A stretch of 64,000 bases of DNA from Actinotalea alkalitolerans. Its GTDB lineage: Bacteria; Actinomycetota; Actinomycetes; Actinomycetales; Cellulomonadaceae. Below the pieces are notes generated by a model. It was given only the letters and a program-made list of their open reading frames with translations, was not told where the DNA came from and did not search any database. Made by a program: the position numbers and the translations under genes. Location: NCBI RefSeq assembly GCF_023369855.1, contig NZ_JAMBPP010000007.1:173486-237485 (forward strand), read 5' to 3'. Below are positions 1-9,168 of the stretch, one piece after another; the first letter of the stretch is position 1, and every line of letters begins with the position of its first letter.

Positions 1-1251
1 GGAACCGGGGACGCCGGCGGCATGAACGTCTACGTGGTCGAGCTCGCCACCGCGCTCGCCGCGCACGGTGCGCAGGTCGAGATCTTCACCCGGTCCACCA
101 GCTCGACGCAGCCCGACACCGTCCCCCTGACCGACGGAGTGCTCGTGCGGCACGTCCCCGCCGGTCCGTTCGAGGGCCTGGACAAGAACGACCTGCCCGG
201 ACAGCTCTGCGCCTTCACCGCCGGTGTCCTGCGGACCGAGGCCGGACGCGCCCCGGGGTGGTACGACGTCGTCCACTCCCACTACTGGCTCTCGGGGCAG
301 GTCGGCTGGCTCGCGGCGGACCGCTGGGACGTCCCGCTGGTGCACACGATGCACACCCTGGCCAAGGTCAAGAACGCCGCCCTGGCCCCCGGCGACAGCC
401 CCGAGCCGGAGGGCCGGGTGATCGGCGAGGAGCAGGTCGTCGGCGCGTCGGACGCCCTGGTGGCGAGCACCGCGGAGGAGGCGGCCGACCTCGTCGAGCT
501 CTACGACGCCGACCCCGACGCCGTGCACGTCGTGGCACCGGGTGTCGACCTGGAGCGGTTCGGCCCGGCCGACGGCCGCTCGGCCGCCCGCGCCGGCCTG
601 GGACTGCCGCAGGACGAGCAGATCGTGCTCTTCGCGGGTCGGGTGCAGCCGCTCAAGGCTCCTGACGTGCTGGTGCATGCCCTGGGGGAGATCGCCGCGA
701 GCGGCGGACCCGTTCCTCTGCTGGTCGTCCTGGGCGGGCCGAGCGGCCGGCCCGGTGCCGTGACCGAGCTCGCCGACCTGGCCGTGCGGCTGGGTGTCGC
801 CGACCATGTCCGGCTGCTCCCCCCGGTCGACCGCGACGAGCTCGCCCGCTGGTACCGGGCCGCCGACGTCGTGGCCGTCCCCTCGCGCAGCGAGTCCTAC
901 GGGCTGGTCGCCGCGGAGGCGCAGGCCTGCGGGACGCCGGTGCTGGCCGCGGCGGTCGGCGGCCTGCGCAGCGTGGTGCAGGACGGTGTCTCGGGCGAGC
1001 TGGTGCGTGGCCACGACCCGCGCAGCTGGGCCCGGGCGATCTCGGGGCTGCTGGCCGACCCGGCCCGCCGCGGCCGGCTCTCGGCCGGGGCGCTGCGCAA
1101 CGCCGAGCACCTCGGGTGGGAGGCGGCGGCCGAGGCGGTGGTCAAGGTCTACCAGCTCGCGCAGGACCGCCGCGGCACCCGGGAGTCCTCGCCGACCCGC
1201 GCCGTCGGCGGGTCGAGCCCGTGGCCCGCCTGGCCGCTCGCGCGGACCTGA
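1..1251 (+). CDS. mshA: D-inositol-3-phosphate glycosyltransferase MshA (5' end cut by window)
   Basis: This GT-B (GT4 family) glycosyltransferase makes the first committed step of mycothiol synthesis, joining GlcNAc from UDP-GlcNAc to inositol 3-phosphate in the cytoplasm. The reading frame is open from base 1 (GTGDAGG before MNVYVVELA), so the ATG at 22 is internal and the true N-terminus lies outside the window. The family hallmarks GGMNVYV and [11 protein letters not shown] (near nt 340-375) are present, and an E-x7-E nucleotide-sugar motif lies in [12 protein letters not shown] near nt 890-925. The C-terminal 25 residues or so are low-complexity (S/P/R/W). gpmA follows on the same strand. 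The MshA call rests on the two hallmark motifs, which separate it from generic GT4 enzymes. Confidence 0.9.
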   Translation, partial: GTGDAGGMNVYVVELATALAAHGAQVEIFTRSTSSTQPDTVPLTDGVLVRHVPAGPFEGLDKNDLPGQLCAFTAGVLRTEAGRAPGWYDVVHSHYWLSGQVGWLAADRWDVPLVHTMHTLAKVKNAALAPGDSPEPEGRVIGEEQVVGASDALVASTAEEAADLVELYDADPDAVHVVAPGVDLERFGPADGRSAARAGLGLPQDEQIVLFAGRVQPLKAPDVLVHALGEIAASGGPVPLLVVLGGPSGRPGAVTELADLAVRLGVADHVRLLPPVDRDELARWYRAADVVAVPSRSESYGLVAAEAQACGTPVLAAAVGGLRSVVQDGVSGELVRGHDPRSWARAISGLLADPARRGRLSAGALRNAEHLGWEAAAEAVVKVYQLAQDRRGTRESSPTRAVGGSSPWPAWPLART

Positions 1252-1339
1252 CCGAGTCCCCGCGGCCGTCGGCGGGGCGTCGTCTCGCGGCCCGGAGGTC
1301 CTGGGGACGGTCGGGGAGCGATGCGGCAGGATGGGTGCC

Positions 1340-2080
1340 ATGACCTACACCCTTGTGCTGCTCCGCCACGGCGAGAGCGAGTGGAACGCGAAGAACCTGT
1401 TCACCGGCTGGGTGGACGTCCCGCTCTCGGAGAAGGGCATCGAGGAGGCGAAGCGCGGCGGCACCCTGCTGACCGACGCCGGCGTCCTCCCGGACGTCGT
1501 GCACACCTCGCTGCTGCGCCGCGCCATCACCACGGCCAACCTGTCCCTCGACGCCGCCGACCGGCACTGGATCCCGGTCAAGCGCAGCTGGCGGCTCAAC
1601 GAGCGTCACTACGGTGCGCTCCAGGGCAAGGACAAGAAGCAGACCCTCGCGGAGTTCGGCGAGGACCAGTTCATGCTGTGGCGCCGCTCCTACGACACCC
1701 CGCCGCCGCAGATCGAGCTCGGCGCGGAGTACTCCCAGGACGCCGACCCGCGGTACGCCGGCGAGCCGGTCGTGCGGACCGAGTGCCTCAAGGACGTGCT
1801 GGAGCGCACGCTGCCCTACTGGGAGAGCGACGTCGTCCCCGACCTCCAGGCCGGCAAGACGGTGCTCGTCGCCGCGCACGGGAACTCCATCCGCGCGATC
1901 GTCAAGTACCTCGACGACATCGACGACGAGACCATCGCGGGGATCAACATCCCCACGGGCATCCCGCTGCTCTACGAGCTGGACGAGGAGACCCTGAAGC
2001 CCGTCACCAAGGGCGGGCAGTACCTCGACCCCGAGGCCGCCGCCGAGGCGATCAAGGCGGTCGCGAACCAGGGTCGCTGA
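1340..2080 (+). CDS. gpmA: 2,3-bisphosphoglycerate-dependent phosphoglycerate mutase
   Basis: This enzyme interconverts 3- and 2-phosphoglycerate in glycolysis and gluconeogenesis. The product is 246 residues, the usual length of the cofactor-dependent enzyme. The phosphohistidine loop LRHGESEWN (His10) is at the N-terminus, the second active-site histidine is in AAHGNS (His180), and the conserved [11 protein letters not shown] is present. The frame stays open upstream to 794, but that part overlaps mshA and does not resemble the family, so the ATG at 1340 directly before [12 protein letters not shown] is the start. It follows mshA by 88 bases and ends before a strong hairpin facing phoU. Confidence 0.95.
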   Translation: MTYTLVLLRHGESEWNAKNLFTGWVDVPLSEKGIEEAKRGGTLLTDAGVLPDVVHTSLLRRAITTANLSLDAADRHWIPVKRSWRLNERHYGALQGKDKKQTLAEFGEDQFMLWRRSYDTPPPQIELGAEYSQDADPRYAGEPVVRTECLKDVLERTLPYWESDVVPDLQAGKTVLVAAHGNSIRAIVKYLDDIDDETIAGINIPTGIPLLYELDEETLKPVTKGGQYLDPEAAAEAIKAVANQGR

Positions 2081-2096
2081 CCCTCGCACGACGCAC

Positions 2097-2131
2097 CGAC
2101 GGCCCGTCACCCCAGGGGTGGCGGGCCGTCG
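2097..2131. terminator. Bidirectional hairpin between gpmA and phoU
   Basis: A long stem pairs GACGGCCCG (2098-2106) with CGGGCCGTC (2122-2130), with further pairing inside. It lies in the 79-base gap between two convergent stop codons, where a shared terminator is expected. There is no clear U tract, which is common in GC-rich actinobacteria. Confidence 0.65.
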
Positions 2132-2159
2132 TCGTGCTGTCGGGCAGCTACCCGGGCCG

Positions 2160-2822
2160 TCAGATGTCGAGGCCGCGCTCGTCCGCGAAGTCACCGGTGA
2201 CCAGGTAGACCACCCGGCGGGCGACCGAGACGCCGTGGTCGCCGAAACGCTCGTAGTAGCGGCCCAGGAGGGTGACGTCCACGATCTGCTGCGCGCTGAG
2301 GTCCAGCGAGCCCCCCAGCGTGGCCGAGAAGGTGTCGGCGTGCAGCCGGTCGAGCAGGTCGTCGTCGTGCTCGATCTTCTCGGCCAGGTTCAGGTCCCTC
2401 GAGCCGAGCACCGTGGTGACCCGCTCGGAGACCCGGACCGCACCCTCGTGCATCTGACGGAAGGTCCCCTCGAGCCCCTCGGGCACGGCCGAGGCCGGGT
2501 AGCGCAGGCGTGCGACGGCGGCGACGTGGCGGGCCAGGTCGCCCATCCGCTCGAGGGAGGAGCTCATCCGCAGCGCTGAGACGACGATGCGCAGGTCACG
2601 CGCGACGGGCTGCTGCTGGGCCAGCAGGGCCACGCACCGTTCGTCGAGGTCGCGCTCGATCGCGTCGATGGTGTGGTCGTCGGCGATGACGTTCTCGGCG
2701 AGCCCCAGGTCGGAGGTGAGCAGGGCCGTGCCCGCGGAGGCGATCGCCGACTCGACCAGTCGGCTCATCGCAGCCAGGTCCTCCCCGAGCGCGGTGAGCT
2801 CGGCGGTGAAGATGTCTCGCAT
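2160..2822 (-). CDS. phoU: Phosphate signalling protein PhoU
   Basis: PhoU links the Pst importer to the phosphate two-component system and represses phosphate-starvation signalling when phosphate is plentiful. The product is 220 residues, typical for the family, with two PhoU three-helix repeats (about residues 15-105 and 118-205) rich in E/D and helix-forming residues. The ATG at 2822 (MRDIFTAELTALGED) matches the family N-terminus; the longer open frame upstream is arginine/proline-rich and overlaps senX3. It is divergent from senX3, and the gap carries a PHO-box-like element, so control by RegX3 is likely (inference). Confidence 0.92.
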   Translation of the reverse strand: MRDIFTAELTALGEDLAAMSRLVESAIASAGTALLTSDLGLAENVIADDHTIDAIERDLDERCVALLAQQQPVARDLRIVVSALRMSSSLERMGDLARHVAAVARLRYPASAVPEGLEGTFRQMHEGAVRVSERVTTVLGSRDLNLAEKIEHDDDLLDRLHADTFSATLGGSLDLSAQQIVDVTLLGRYYERFGDHGVSVARRVVYLVTGDFADERGLDI

Positions 2823-2863
2823 CAGTTCCCTCTCGTCGTCGGCCGACCCACGCTCGCAGTGCG

Positions 2864-2894
2864 AGGTGAACGGTTCACCACCCCCGGGTGAACA
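2864..2894. promoter_or_regulatory. PHO-box-like RegX3/PhoP operator between phoU and senX3
   Basis: Three GTTCACC-type heptamers occur here. GGTGAAC (2865-2871) and GTTCACC (2873-2879) form a palindrome, and GGTGAAC recurs at 2887-2893. On the minus strand two GTTCACC units are 22 bases apart, that is twice 11. Direct GTTCACC repeats with 11-base phasing are the known PhoP/RegX3 box in actinobacteria. Confidence 0.65.
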
Positions 2895-2953
2895 ATCTCC
2901 GGCCTCCACCCGGCACTTCGCGCGGTGGAGACCTGGGCGTGCTGAGTCGAACG

Positions 2954-2959
2954 TACCCT
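2954..2959 (+). promoter_or_regulatory. -10 box of senX3 (leaderless)
   Basis: TACCCT fits the actinobacterial TANNNT -10 box and ends six bases before the GTG at 2966. This predicts transcription starting on the start codon. No convincing -35 box is seen. Confidence 0.45.
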
Positions 2960-2965
2960 GACCTC

Positions 2966-4246
2966 GTGATGGTCGACGGAACCACGGTGCTCGTGGTCGG
3001 TGCGCTGTGCCTGCTGGTCGGCGTCGCCCTCGGGCTGCTGGTGCGACGCGGGCGGCGACCGGTGCTGCCACCCCCGACCGAGCCCGCGCCCGACCTGGAC
3101 CCCGGGACCGCGGCGGTGCTGGAGGTGCTGCGATCGGCCGTGGTGGTGGTCGACACCGAGGGCAGGGTGGTCCGGGCGAGCGGTGCAGCCCACGCCTTCG
3201 GCCTGGTCCGCGACGACCGTGTGGTGCACGGCCCGGTGCGCCGGCTGCTGGCCGAGGTGAGCGCCGACGGAGAGATCCGCGACACCGAGATCGAGCTGCC
3301 GCGCGGTCCGGTGGGCACCGGGACGGTCACGCTGCAGGTCCGGGTCGCACCGCTGGGCACGAGCCACCAGCTGCTGCTCGCGGACGACCGCACCGAGGCG
3401 CGTCGGGTCGAGGCGATCCGGCGGGACTTCGTGGTGAACGTCTCGCACGAGCTCAAGACCCCAGTGGGGGCGCTCTCGTTGCTCGCCGAGACCGTCGAGG
3501 AGGCGGCCGACGACCCCGAGGCGGTCCGCCGGTTCGCGCGGCGCATCCAGACCGAGGCGACGCGCCTGTCGGCGCTGGTCCACGAGATCCTCGAGCTGTC
3601 CCGCCTCCAGGTCAGCGACGCCCTGGGGGCCGCAGCGCCGGTCGACGTGGGCGCGGTGCTGGCCGAGGCGGTCGACCGTGCCCGCACCCCGGCGGTGAGC
3701 CGCCACATCGAGATCGACGTCGGCCCGGTCCCCGACGCCGCGGTCTTCGGGGACCACGACCTGCTGGTCACCGCGGTCCGCAACCTGCTGGACAACGCGG
3801 TCGCGTACTCCGACGAAGGCACCCGGGTGGCCGTGGCGACCACGCTGCGCCCCGCGGCCGGGCTGCTCGAGATCGCGGTGGTCGACCAGGGCATCGGCAT
3901 CCCGCTCGAGGAGCAGCCCCGGCTGTTCGAGCGCTTCTACCGGGTGGACCCGGCCCGTTCCCGCGACACCGGCGGCACCGGGCTGGGACTGAGCATCGTC
4001 AAGCACGTCGCGGCCGACCACGGCGGGGACGTGGGGGTGTGGTCGCAGCCCGGGCGTGGCTCGACCTTCACCATCCGGCTCCCGCTGGCCGGACGTCACC
4101 GCACCGCCCCCGTACCCGTGGAGGCCACCGAGCCCGCCGAGGCCGCCGAGCCCGCGGAGACCACCGCCCCCACGGCGACCAGCGTCTCCGCTGTAGCCTC
4201 CACACCGCACCGACCTGCCGCACCTGCTGAAGGAGCCGACCGATGA
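2966..4246 (+). CDS. senX3: Phosphate-sensing histidine kinase SenX3
   Basis: This sensor kinase phosphorylates RegX3 under phosphate limitation. A single N-terminal membrane segment (about residues 6-22) is followed by a PAS-like region, a HisKA H-box NVSHELKTPVG (His161), an N-box around LLDNAVAYS, and G-boxes ending GGTGLGLSIVKHV. The C-terminus carries a roughly 35-residue low-complexity T/A/E/P tail not needed for kinase function. I chose the GTG at 2966, followed by ATG at 2969, because a TANNNT box sits six bases upstream; the open frame continues to 2888 but without family similarity. The stop overlaps the regX3 start by four bases (ATGA). Confidence 0.92.
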   Translation: MMVDGTTVLVVGALCLLVGVALGLLVRRGRRPVLPPPTEPAPDLDPGTAAVLEVLRSAVVVVDTEGRVVRASGAAHAFGLVRDDRVVHGPVRRLLAEVSADGEIRDTEIELPRGPVGTGTVTLQVRVAPLGTSHQLLLADDRTEARRVEAIRRDFVVNVSHELKTPVGALSLLAETVEEAADDPEAVRRFARRIQTEATRLSALVHEILELSRLQVSDALGAAAPVDVGAVLAEAVDRARTPAVSRHIEIDVGPVPDAAVFGDHDLLVTAVRNLLDNAVAYSDEGTRVAVATTLRPAAGLLEIAVVDQGIGIPLEEQPRLFERFYRVDPARSRDTGGTGLGLSIVKHVAADHGGDVGVWSQPGRGSTFTIRLPLAGRHRTAPVPVEATEPAEAAEPAETTAPTATSVSAVASTPHRPAAPAEGADR

Positions 4247-4938
4247 CCCGCATCCTCCTTGTCGAGGACGAGGAGTCCTACCGCGACCCGTTGTCCTACC
4301 TGCTGCGCAAGGAGGGCTACGACGTGGCGGTCGCGGCGACCGGGCCCGAGGCCGTCGCACGGTACGACCAGGGTGGTGCCGACCTGGTGCTGCTCGACCT
4401 CATGCTGCCGGGGCTCAGCGGGACCGAGGTCTGCCGTGAGCTGCGACGGCGCGGCAACGTCCCGGTGATCATGCTCACCGCCAAGGACGGCGAGATCGAC
4501 AAGGTGGTGGGTCTGGAGCTGGGGGCCGACGACTACGTGACCAAGCCGTACTCCTCGCGTGAGCTGATCGCCCGGATCCGGGCGGTGCTGCGCCGCCGGG
4601 GTGAGAGCGTCGAGCTGACCCCCGAGGACGGCCTGCTCGAGGTCGGGGGTCTGCGCCTCGACGTCGACCGGCACACCGTCGAGGTCGACGGCGTCGCCAC
4701 GGCCTTCCCGCTCAAGGAGTTCGAGCTGCTCGAGCTGCTGCTGCGCAACCCGGGCCGGGTGCTGACCCGGGGCCAGCTGATCGACCGGGTGTGGGGCTCG
4801 GACTACGTCGGCGACACCAAGACCCTGGACGTCCACGTCAAGCGGATCCGCGCCAAGATCGAGGCCGACCCGGCGGTGCCGGTGCGTCTGCTGACCATCC
4901 GGGGGCTGGGCTACAAGCTCGCCGACATCGAGGAGTGA
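4243..4938 (+). CDS. regX3: Phosphate response regulator RegX3
   Basis: This OmpR/PhoB-family regulator is activated by SenX3 and controls phosphate-starvation genes. The product is 231 residues. The receiver domain has the acidic pair in VEDEES, phospho-acceptor Asp52 in LLDLMLPG, and VTKPY near residue 104. The C-terminal winged helix contains LKEFELLELLLRNPGRVLTR and ends RGLGYKL. It is translationally coupled to senX3. The pst operon starts about 170 bases downstream, with PHO-box-like sequence ahead of this and the second pst operon, so both are likely targets (inference). Confidence 0.93.
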   Translation: MTRILLVEDEESYRDPLSYLLRKEGYDVAVAATGPEAVARYDQGGADLVLLDLMLPGLSGTEVCRELRRRGNVPVIMLTAKDGEIDKVVGLELGADDYVTKPYSSRELIARIRAVLRRRGESVELTPEDGLLEVGGLRLDVDRHTVEVDGVATAFPLKEFELLELLLRNPGRVLTRGQLIDRVWGSDYVGDTKTLDVHVKRIRAKIEADPAVPVRLLTIRGLGYKLADIEE

Positions 4939-5011
4939 GGCGGGTACCGGTGCGGGCACCCGGTTCGTCCCCTCAGATCGACGCCTGCCGAACCCCTGGG
5001 CGCAAGGCCGT

Positions 5012-5088
5012 GTTCACCTTCCCTTTGCTTTGACCGTCTTGTCTTGGTCTGCCGGTGACCCCACCGGCGCGCGGAGCCCTGTTCCGCG
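5012..5088 (+). promoter_or_regulatory. Leader of pst operon 1: GTTCACC half site and two hairpins
   Basis: One GTTCACCTTCC unit at 5012-5022 matches a unit of the second operon's PHO box, but its neighbouring 11-mers are degenerate. Two back-to-back hairpins follow: GCCGGTG/CACCGGC (5051-5068) and CGCGGA/TCCGCG (5070-5088). They end 23 bases before the pstS GTG. The hairpins could shape the leader or terminate regX3 transcripts. Confidence 0.4.
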
Positions 5089-5111
5089 AACTTGACCGAA
5101 AGGACTGCGAC

Positions 5112-6113
5112 GTGTCTGTGCGTCCCACAACTCTTGCCCGTGCCTCGGTGCTCGCCATCGCGGCACTGGCGCTGGCTGCCTGCGGCGGCGGCGAGACCGC
5201 CGACTCCCCCAACGACGCCGCGACCGGGGCCGACACTGCCGCTGACGAGGGCAACGACGGGCTCTCCGGCCAGATCGCCATCGACGGCTCCTCGACCGTG
5301 ACCCCCCTGGTCGAGCCCGCGGCCGAGCTGTTCATGAACGAGAACTCCGGCGTGCGCGTCTCGGTGGCGACCTCGGGCACCGGCGGTGGCTTCGAGAAGT
5401 TCTGCAACGGCGAGATCGACATCGCGATGGCCTCGCGCCCGATCAAGGACGAGGAGATCGAGGCGTGCGCCGACGCCGGGATCGAGTACGACGAGGTCAA
5501 CGTCGCGAACGACGGTCTCGCGGTCGTGGTGAACCCCGAGAACGACTGGGCCACCTGCCTCTCGGTCGACGAGCTCTCGGCCGCGTGGACCCGCGACTCC
5601 GCGGTCTCGACGTGGTCCGAGATCAACGCCGAGTTCCCCGACGAGGAGCTCGAGTTCTACGGCCCGGGCAGCGACTCGGGCACCTTCGACTTCTTCACCG
5701 AGGAGGTCAACGGTGAGGGCGGCGTCATCCGGACCGACTACAACAACATCGGTGAGGACGACAACGCCGCGATCATCGGCGTCTCGGGCACCCTCGGGGC
5801 GATGGCCTTCATCCCGCTCTCCTACGTCGTCGAGGCCGGCGACCAGGTCAAGACGGTCGAGATCGAGAACGAGGCCGGCGAGTGCGTCGCGCCGACCGAG
5901 GAGACCGTCATGGCCGGTGACTACAACCCGCTGGGCCGCCAGCTCTACGTCTACCCGTCGGCCGAGGCGCTCACCCGTCCCGAGACGGTCGCGTTCCTCG
6001 AGTTCTTCATCGACAACGGTGACGAGATCGCCGAGGCCGCGACGATGATCCCGCTGACGCAGGAGCAGAAGGACGAGTCCCTCGCCAAGGTCGCCGAGCT
6101 CGCGGGTCGCTGA
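5112..6113 (+). CDS. pstS: Phosphate ABC transporter substrate-binding lipoprotein PstS (operon 1)
   Basis: This extracytoplasmic lipoprotein captures phosphate for the PstCAB importer. The product is 333 residues from a GTG with GAAAGG upstream. It has a short basic N-terminus, a hydrophobic segment and a lipobox LAAC with Cys24, then an acidic linker. The phosphate-binding loop [10 protein letters not shown] and [10 protein letters not shown] match the PstS fold. Within this branch it differs clearly from the second PstS at 9169, which begins GAGSSAQESAM, so the two operons are not a simple recent duplication. It is first in pstSCAB. Confidence 0.92.
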   Translation: MSVRPTTLARASVLAIAALALAACGGGETADSPNDAATGADTAADEGNDGLSGQIAIDGSSTVTPLVEPAAELFMNENSGVRVSVATSGTGGGFEKFCNGEIDIAMASRPIKDEEIEACADAGIEYDEVNVANDGLAVVVNPENDWATCLSVDELSAAWTRDSAVSTWSEINAEFPDEELEFYGPGSDSGTFDFFTEEVNGEGGVIRTDYNNIGEDDNAAIIGVSGTLGAMAFIPLSYVVEAGDQVKTVEIENEAGECVAPTEETVMAGDYNPLGRQLYVYPSAEALTRPETVAFLEFFIDNGDEIAEAATMIPLTQEQKDESLAKVAELAGR

Positions 6114-6162
6114 CCCGACCTGAGCTGACCGCACGACCACCGTACGAGGACCGAGAGGGCTC

Positions 6163-7131
6163 ATGAGCGCCACACTGATGACCGACCGCCCCACCGAGTC
6201 GGAACGGATCGACCTGAGCGCGAGCAGTCCGCGCCGGGGTGAGAAGGTCATCATCGGGTGGCTGTTCCTGTGCGCAGCCTTCTCGGTCCTCGTGACGGTG
6301 GGGATCGTCTTCGCCCTGGCCGGGCCGACCATCGAGTTCTTCCGTCAGGTCTCGCCCGGCCAGTTCTTCTCGACCGACGACTGGGCGCCCAGCTTCACCC
6401 CGCCCGAGTTCGGGGTGCTGCGGATCGTCAGCGGCACCCTGAACGTGACCTTCTACGCCCTGCTGATCGCCCTGCCCTGCGGACTGGGCGCGGCGATCTA
6501 CCTCAGCGAGTACGCCGGGCCCCGGGCACGGAAGATCCTCAAGCCGATCCTCGAGGTGCTCGAGGGGGTGCCGACGGTCGCCTACGGCTTCTTCGCGCTG
6601 ACCTTCATCACCCCGCTGCTGCGCGAGTACTGGCCGACCTTCCTCCCCGGCAGCCTCGGTGACCCCCCCGGGGTGTTCTCGGCGGCCTCGGCCGGCCTCG
6701 TCATGGGCATCATGATCATCCCGACGGTCGCCTCGGTCTCGCAGGACGCCATGAGTGCGGTCCCCCGAGGGTTGCGCGAGGCGGCCTACGGCATCGGCAG
6801 CACCCGCATGCAGGTCGCGACCCGGGTGGTGGTCCCGGCGGCCCTCTCGGGCATCGTGGCCTCCTTCATCCTCGGGATCTCCCGAGCCGTCGGCGAGACG
6901 ATGATCGTCCTGATCGCCGCGGGCGCGACGCCCAACCTGACCCTGCTGCCCAACGAGTCCGTCCAGACGATGACGGCCTTCATCGGTCAGGCCTCGACCG
7001 GCGACATCGCCGTCGGCACGATCACCTACTACACGGTCTTCGCCGTCGGCTCGCTGCTCTTCGTCAGCACCCTGATCCTCAACACCATCAGCATCGCCCT
7101 GGTGCGGCGCTACCGGGAGACCTACGAATGA
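6163..7131 (+). CDS. pstC: Phosphate ABC transporter permease PstC (operon 1)
   Basis: This inner-membrane permease forms the phosphate channel with PstA. The product is 322 residues with about six transmembrane helices, the first near residues 30-55 after a cytoplasmic N-terminus. The EAA-type cytoplasmic loop GLREAAYGIGSTRMQ, which contacts the ATPase, is near residues 204-218, and the ISRAVGETM signature of PstC follows. It begins 49 bases after pstS and its stop overlaps the pstA start (ATGA), so it is translationally coupled to pstA. Confidence 0.93.
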   Translation: MSATLMTDRPTESERIDLSASSPRRGEKVIIGWLFLCAAFSVLVTVGIVFALAGPTIEFFRQVSPGQFFSTDDWAPSFTPPEFGVLRIVSGTLNVTFYALLIALPCGLGAAIYLSEYAGPRARKILKPILEVLEGVPTVAYGFFALTFITPLLREYWPTFLPGSLGDPPGVFSAASAGLVMGIMIIPTVASVSQDAMSAVPRGLREAAYGIGSTRMQVATRVVVPAALSGIVASFILGISRAVGETMIVLIAAGATPNLTLLPNESVQTMTAFIGQASTGDIAVGTITYYTVFAVGSLLFVSTLILNTISIALVRRYRETYE

Positions 7132-8057
7132 GAACCGCCCGACGCAACACGGTGGCCGTCGACGCGGCCCGCCAGGTCACCCTCAGCCAGCTCGACGGCA
7201 GCGGGCGTGGGGGCAAGTGGAAGGGGAAGGTGTTCAGCGCCGTCCTGGTCGCGTGCATCGTCATCGCCGTGGCCACCCTGGCCGCCGTGCTGCTGCACTC
7301 CTTCGTCAAGGGTTTCCCGCGCATCGACCTGAACCTGATCCGCAACATGCCCTCCTCCCTCGACCGCACGACGTCGGGCATGCAGTCCGCGATCTTCGGG
7401 ACCATCTACGTCATGGTCGGCGTGGCCGTGACCGTGGTCCCGCTCGGCGTGAGCGCGGCGATCTACCTCGAGGAGTTCGCCGACAAGAACCGCTGGTACG
7501 TGCGGTTCATCGAGCTGAACATCCAGAACCTCGCGGCGGTCCCCTCGATCGTCTTCGGCATCCTCGGGCTGGCGTTCATCGCGCGCGGGCCGCTGAGCCT
7601 GGGCTTCGTCGCCTACGCGGGCTCGCTGACCCTGTCCCTGCTGGTGCTCCCCACCATCATCCTCACCACGCGTGAGGCGATCCGAGCCGTGCCGAGCTCG
7701 ATCCGCCAGGCCTCGATGGCCCTCGGCGCGACCCAGTGGCGCACCATCTGGAAGCAGGTGCTGCCGTCCTCGGTGCCCGGCATCGCGACCGGCACGATCC
7801 TGTCGCTCTCGAGGGCGATCGGCGAGACCGCCCCGCTGCTGCTGGTCGGCGCGACCGTCTTCGTGACGTACAACCCCGACGGCTTCTTCTCGGGGGCCTT
7901 CACGACCCTGCCCACCCAGATCTTCAGCTGGGCCACCCGGCCCCAGGACGAGTTCCGCATCCTTGCGGCCGCCGGGATCATCGTCCTGATGGCCGTGCTG
8001 CTCGCGATGAACTCCTTCGCGATCTGGATCCGCAACAAGTTCACGACGGAGTGGTGA
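7128..8057 (+). CDS. pstA: Phosphate ABC transporter permease PstA (operon 1)
   Basis: This second membrane subunit of the phosphate importer has 309 residues. About 40 hydrophilic residues precede the first of six predicted transmembrane helices. The coupling loop [14 protein letters not shown] and the family motif [12 protein letters not shown] are present. It overlaps pstC by four bases and is directly followed by pstB. The N-terminal extension is somewhat long for PstA but is common in actinobacterial members (family knowledge). Confidence 0.92.
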   Translation: MRTARRNTVAVDAARQVTLSQLDGSGRGGKWKGKVFSAVLVACIVIAVATLAAVLLHSFVKGFPRIDLNLIRNMPSSLDRTTSGMQSAIFGTIYVMVGVAVTVVPLGVSAAIYLEEFADKNRWYVRFIELNIQNLAAVPSIVFGILGLAFIARGPLSLGFVAYAGSLTLSLLVLPTIILTTREAIRAVPSSIRQASMALGATQWRTIWKQVLPSSVPGIATGTILSLSRAIGETAPLLLVGATVFVTYNPDGFFSGAFTTLPTQIFSWATRPQDEFRILAAAGIIVLMAVLLAMNSFAIWIRNKFTTEW

Positions 8058-8107
8058 CCACCATGACCCGCCCAGACCTCACCACCCCGACATCCCCTGG
8101 AGCGCAC

Positions 8108-8962
8108 GTGACGACGACACCGCACCCGAAGGCCACGCCGCACCCCCAGGCCGCCCGGCGATCCGTCGCTCCTCCCACCGGGGTGTCCGTCATGGAGACC
8201 GTCGGCCTGAACGTCTACTACGGCGGTTTCCACGCCGTGCACGACGTCGACCTGGGGTTCGAGCGGAACGAGATCACCGCGCTGATCGGTCCGTCCGGCT
8301 GTGGCAAGAGCACGGTGCTGCGCTGCCTGAACCGGATGAACGACCTCATCCCGGCCGCCCGCGTGAAGGGGCAGGTCAAGTACCACGGCCAGGACGTCTA
8401 CGCCGCGAGCGTCGACCCGATCGAGGTCCGTCGGCGCATCGGCATGGTCTTCCAGAAGCCCAACCCGTTCCCCAAGTCGATCTACGACAACGTGGCCTAC
8501 GGCCCCCGCGTGATCGGCATGAAGGTGCCGGACATGGACGACCACGTCGAGCAGTGCCTGCGACGCGCGGCCCTGTGGGACGAGGTCAAGGACAAGCTCA
8601 AGGAGTCGGGCTACAGCCTCTCCGGTGGTCAGCAGCAGCGCCTGTGCATCGCCCGAGCGATCGCGACGCAGCCTGACGTGATCCTCATGGACGAGCCCTG
8701 CTCGGCCCTCGACCCGATCGCGACAGGGGCGATCGAGGACCTCATGATCCAGCTCCGTGAGGAGTACACGATCATCATCGTGACCCACAACATGCAGCAG
8801 GCCGCCCGGGTCTCGGACCGGACCGCCTTCTTCACCGCGCGGCCCGACGAGACGACCGGAAACCGGACCGGGCTGCTCGTGGAGTACGGGCTGACCTCGC
8901 AGATCTTCGAGAACCCCAGCGACCAGCGCACCGAGGACTACATCTCGGGCCGCTTCGGCTGA
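8108..8962 (+). CDS. pstB: Phosphate ABC transporter ATPase PstB (operon 1)
   Basis: This ATPase drives phosphate import. Walker [10 protein letters not shown], the signature [10 protein letters not shown], Walker [14 protein letters not shown] and the switch histidine in [13 protein letters not shown] are all intact. The frame is open from upstream. I chose the GTG at 8108 because GGAG lies about seven bases ahead, giving 284 residues with a 25-residue P/H/A-rich extension before the conserved domain. The ATG at 8063 is an alternative, and conservation itself only begins near [11 protein letters not shown]. The insertion [12 protein letters not shown] late in the domain is unlike PstB of operon 2. 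Confidence 0.9.
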   Translation: MTTTPHPKATPHPQAARRSVAPPTGVSVMETVGLNVYYGGFHAVHDVDLGFERNEITALIGPSGCGKSTVLRCLNRMNDLIPAARVKGQVKYHGQDVYAASVDPIEVRRRIGMVFQKPNPFPKSIYDNVAYGPRVIGMKVPDMDDHVEQCLRRAALWDEVKDKLKESGYSLSGGQQQRLCIARAIATQPDVILMDEPCSALDPIATGAIEDLMIQLREEYTIIIVTHNMQQAARVSDRTAFFTARPDETTGNRTGLLVEYGLTSQIFENPSDQRTEDYISGRFG

Positions 8963-9061
8963 CCAGCACACCGACCGTCGCCGTCCGCCCACCAGGGAGC
9001 CGCCGCCCAGCAACCGCACGCACCACCGTGGAGCAGCCGCCGCGCCAGATGGCCGTCGGCT

Positions 9062-9105
9062 GTTCACCGTGCGTTCACCTTCCGCTCAGGTAGCGTCCGT
9101 ATCAT
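9062..9105 (+). promoter_or_regulatory. PHO box and -10 boxes of pst operon 2
   Basis: GTTCACC occurs at 9062-9068 and again at 9073-9079, exactly 11 bases apart, with a degenerate third unit GCTCAGG at 9084-9090. Two possible TANNNT -10 boxes follow: TAGCGT (9091-9096) and TATCAT (9100-9105). This is the clearest RegX3/PhoP-type box in the window. Confidence 0.75.
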
Positions 9106-9168
9106 CGCCGCGGCGCTGATCCGGTCCGCAGGCAACGAGTCTGCTCAGACGCGCCAGGACGGACGACA

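Noticed and set aside
1142..2194. Long open frame of 350 codons opposite gpmA
   Set aside because: It is fully antisense to mshA and gpmA, rich in R/G/V/H/D without any family motif, as expected from GC-rich shadow frames.
4911..6332. 473-codon minus-strand frame opposite pstS
   Set aside because: It covers the well-supported pstS gene antisense and reads as low-complexity V/L/D/R/G sequence.
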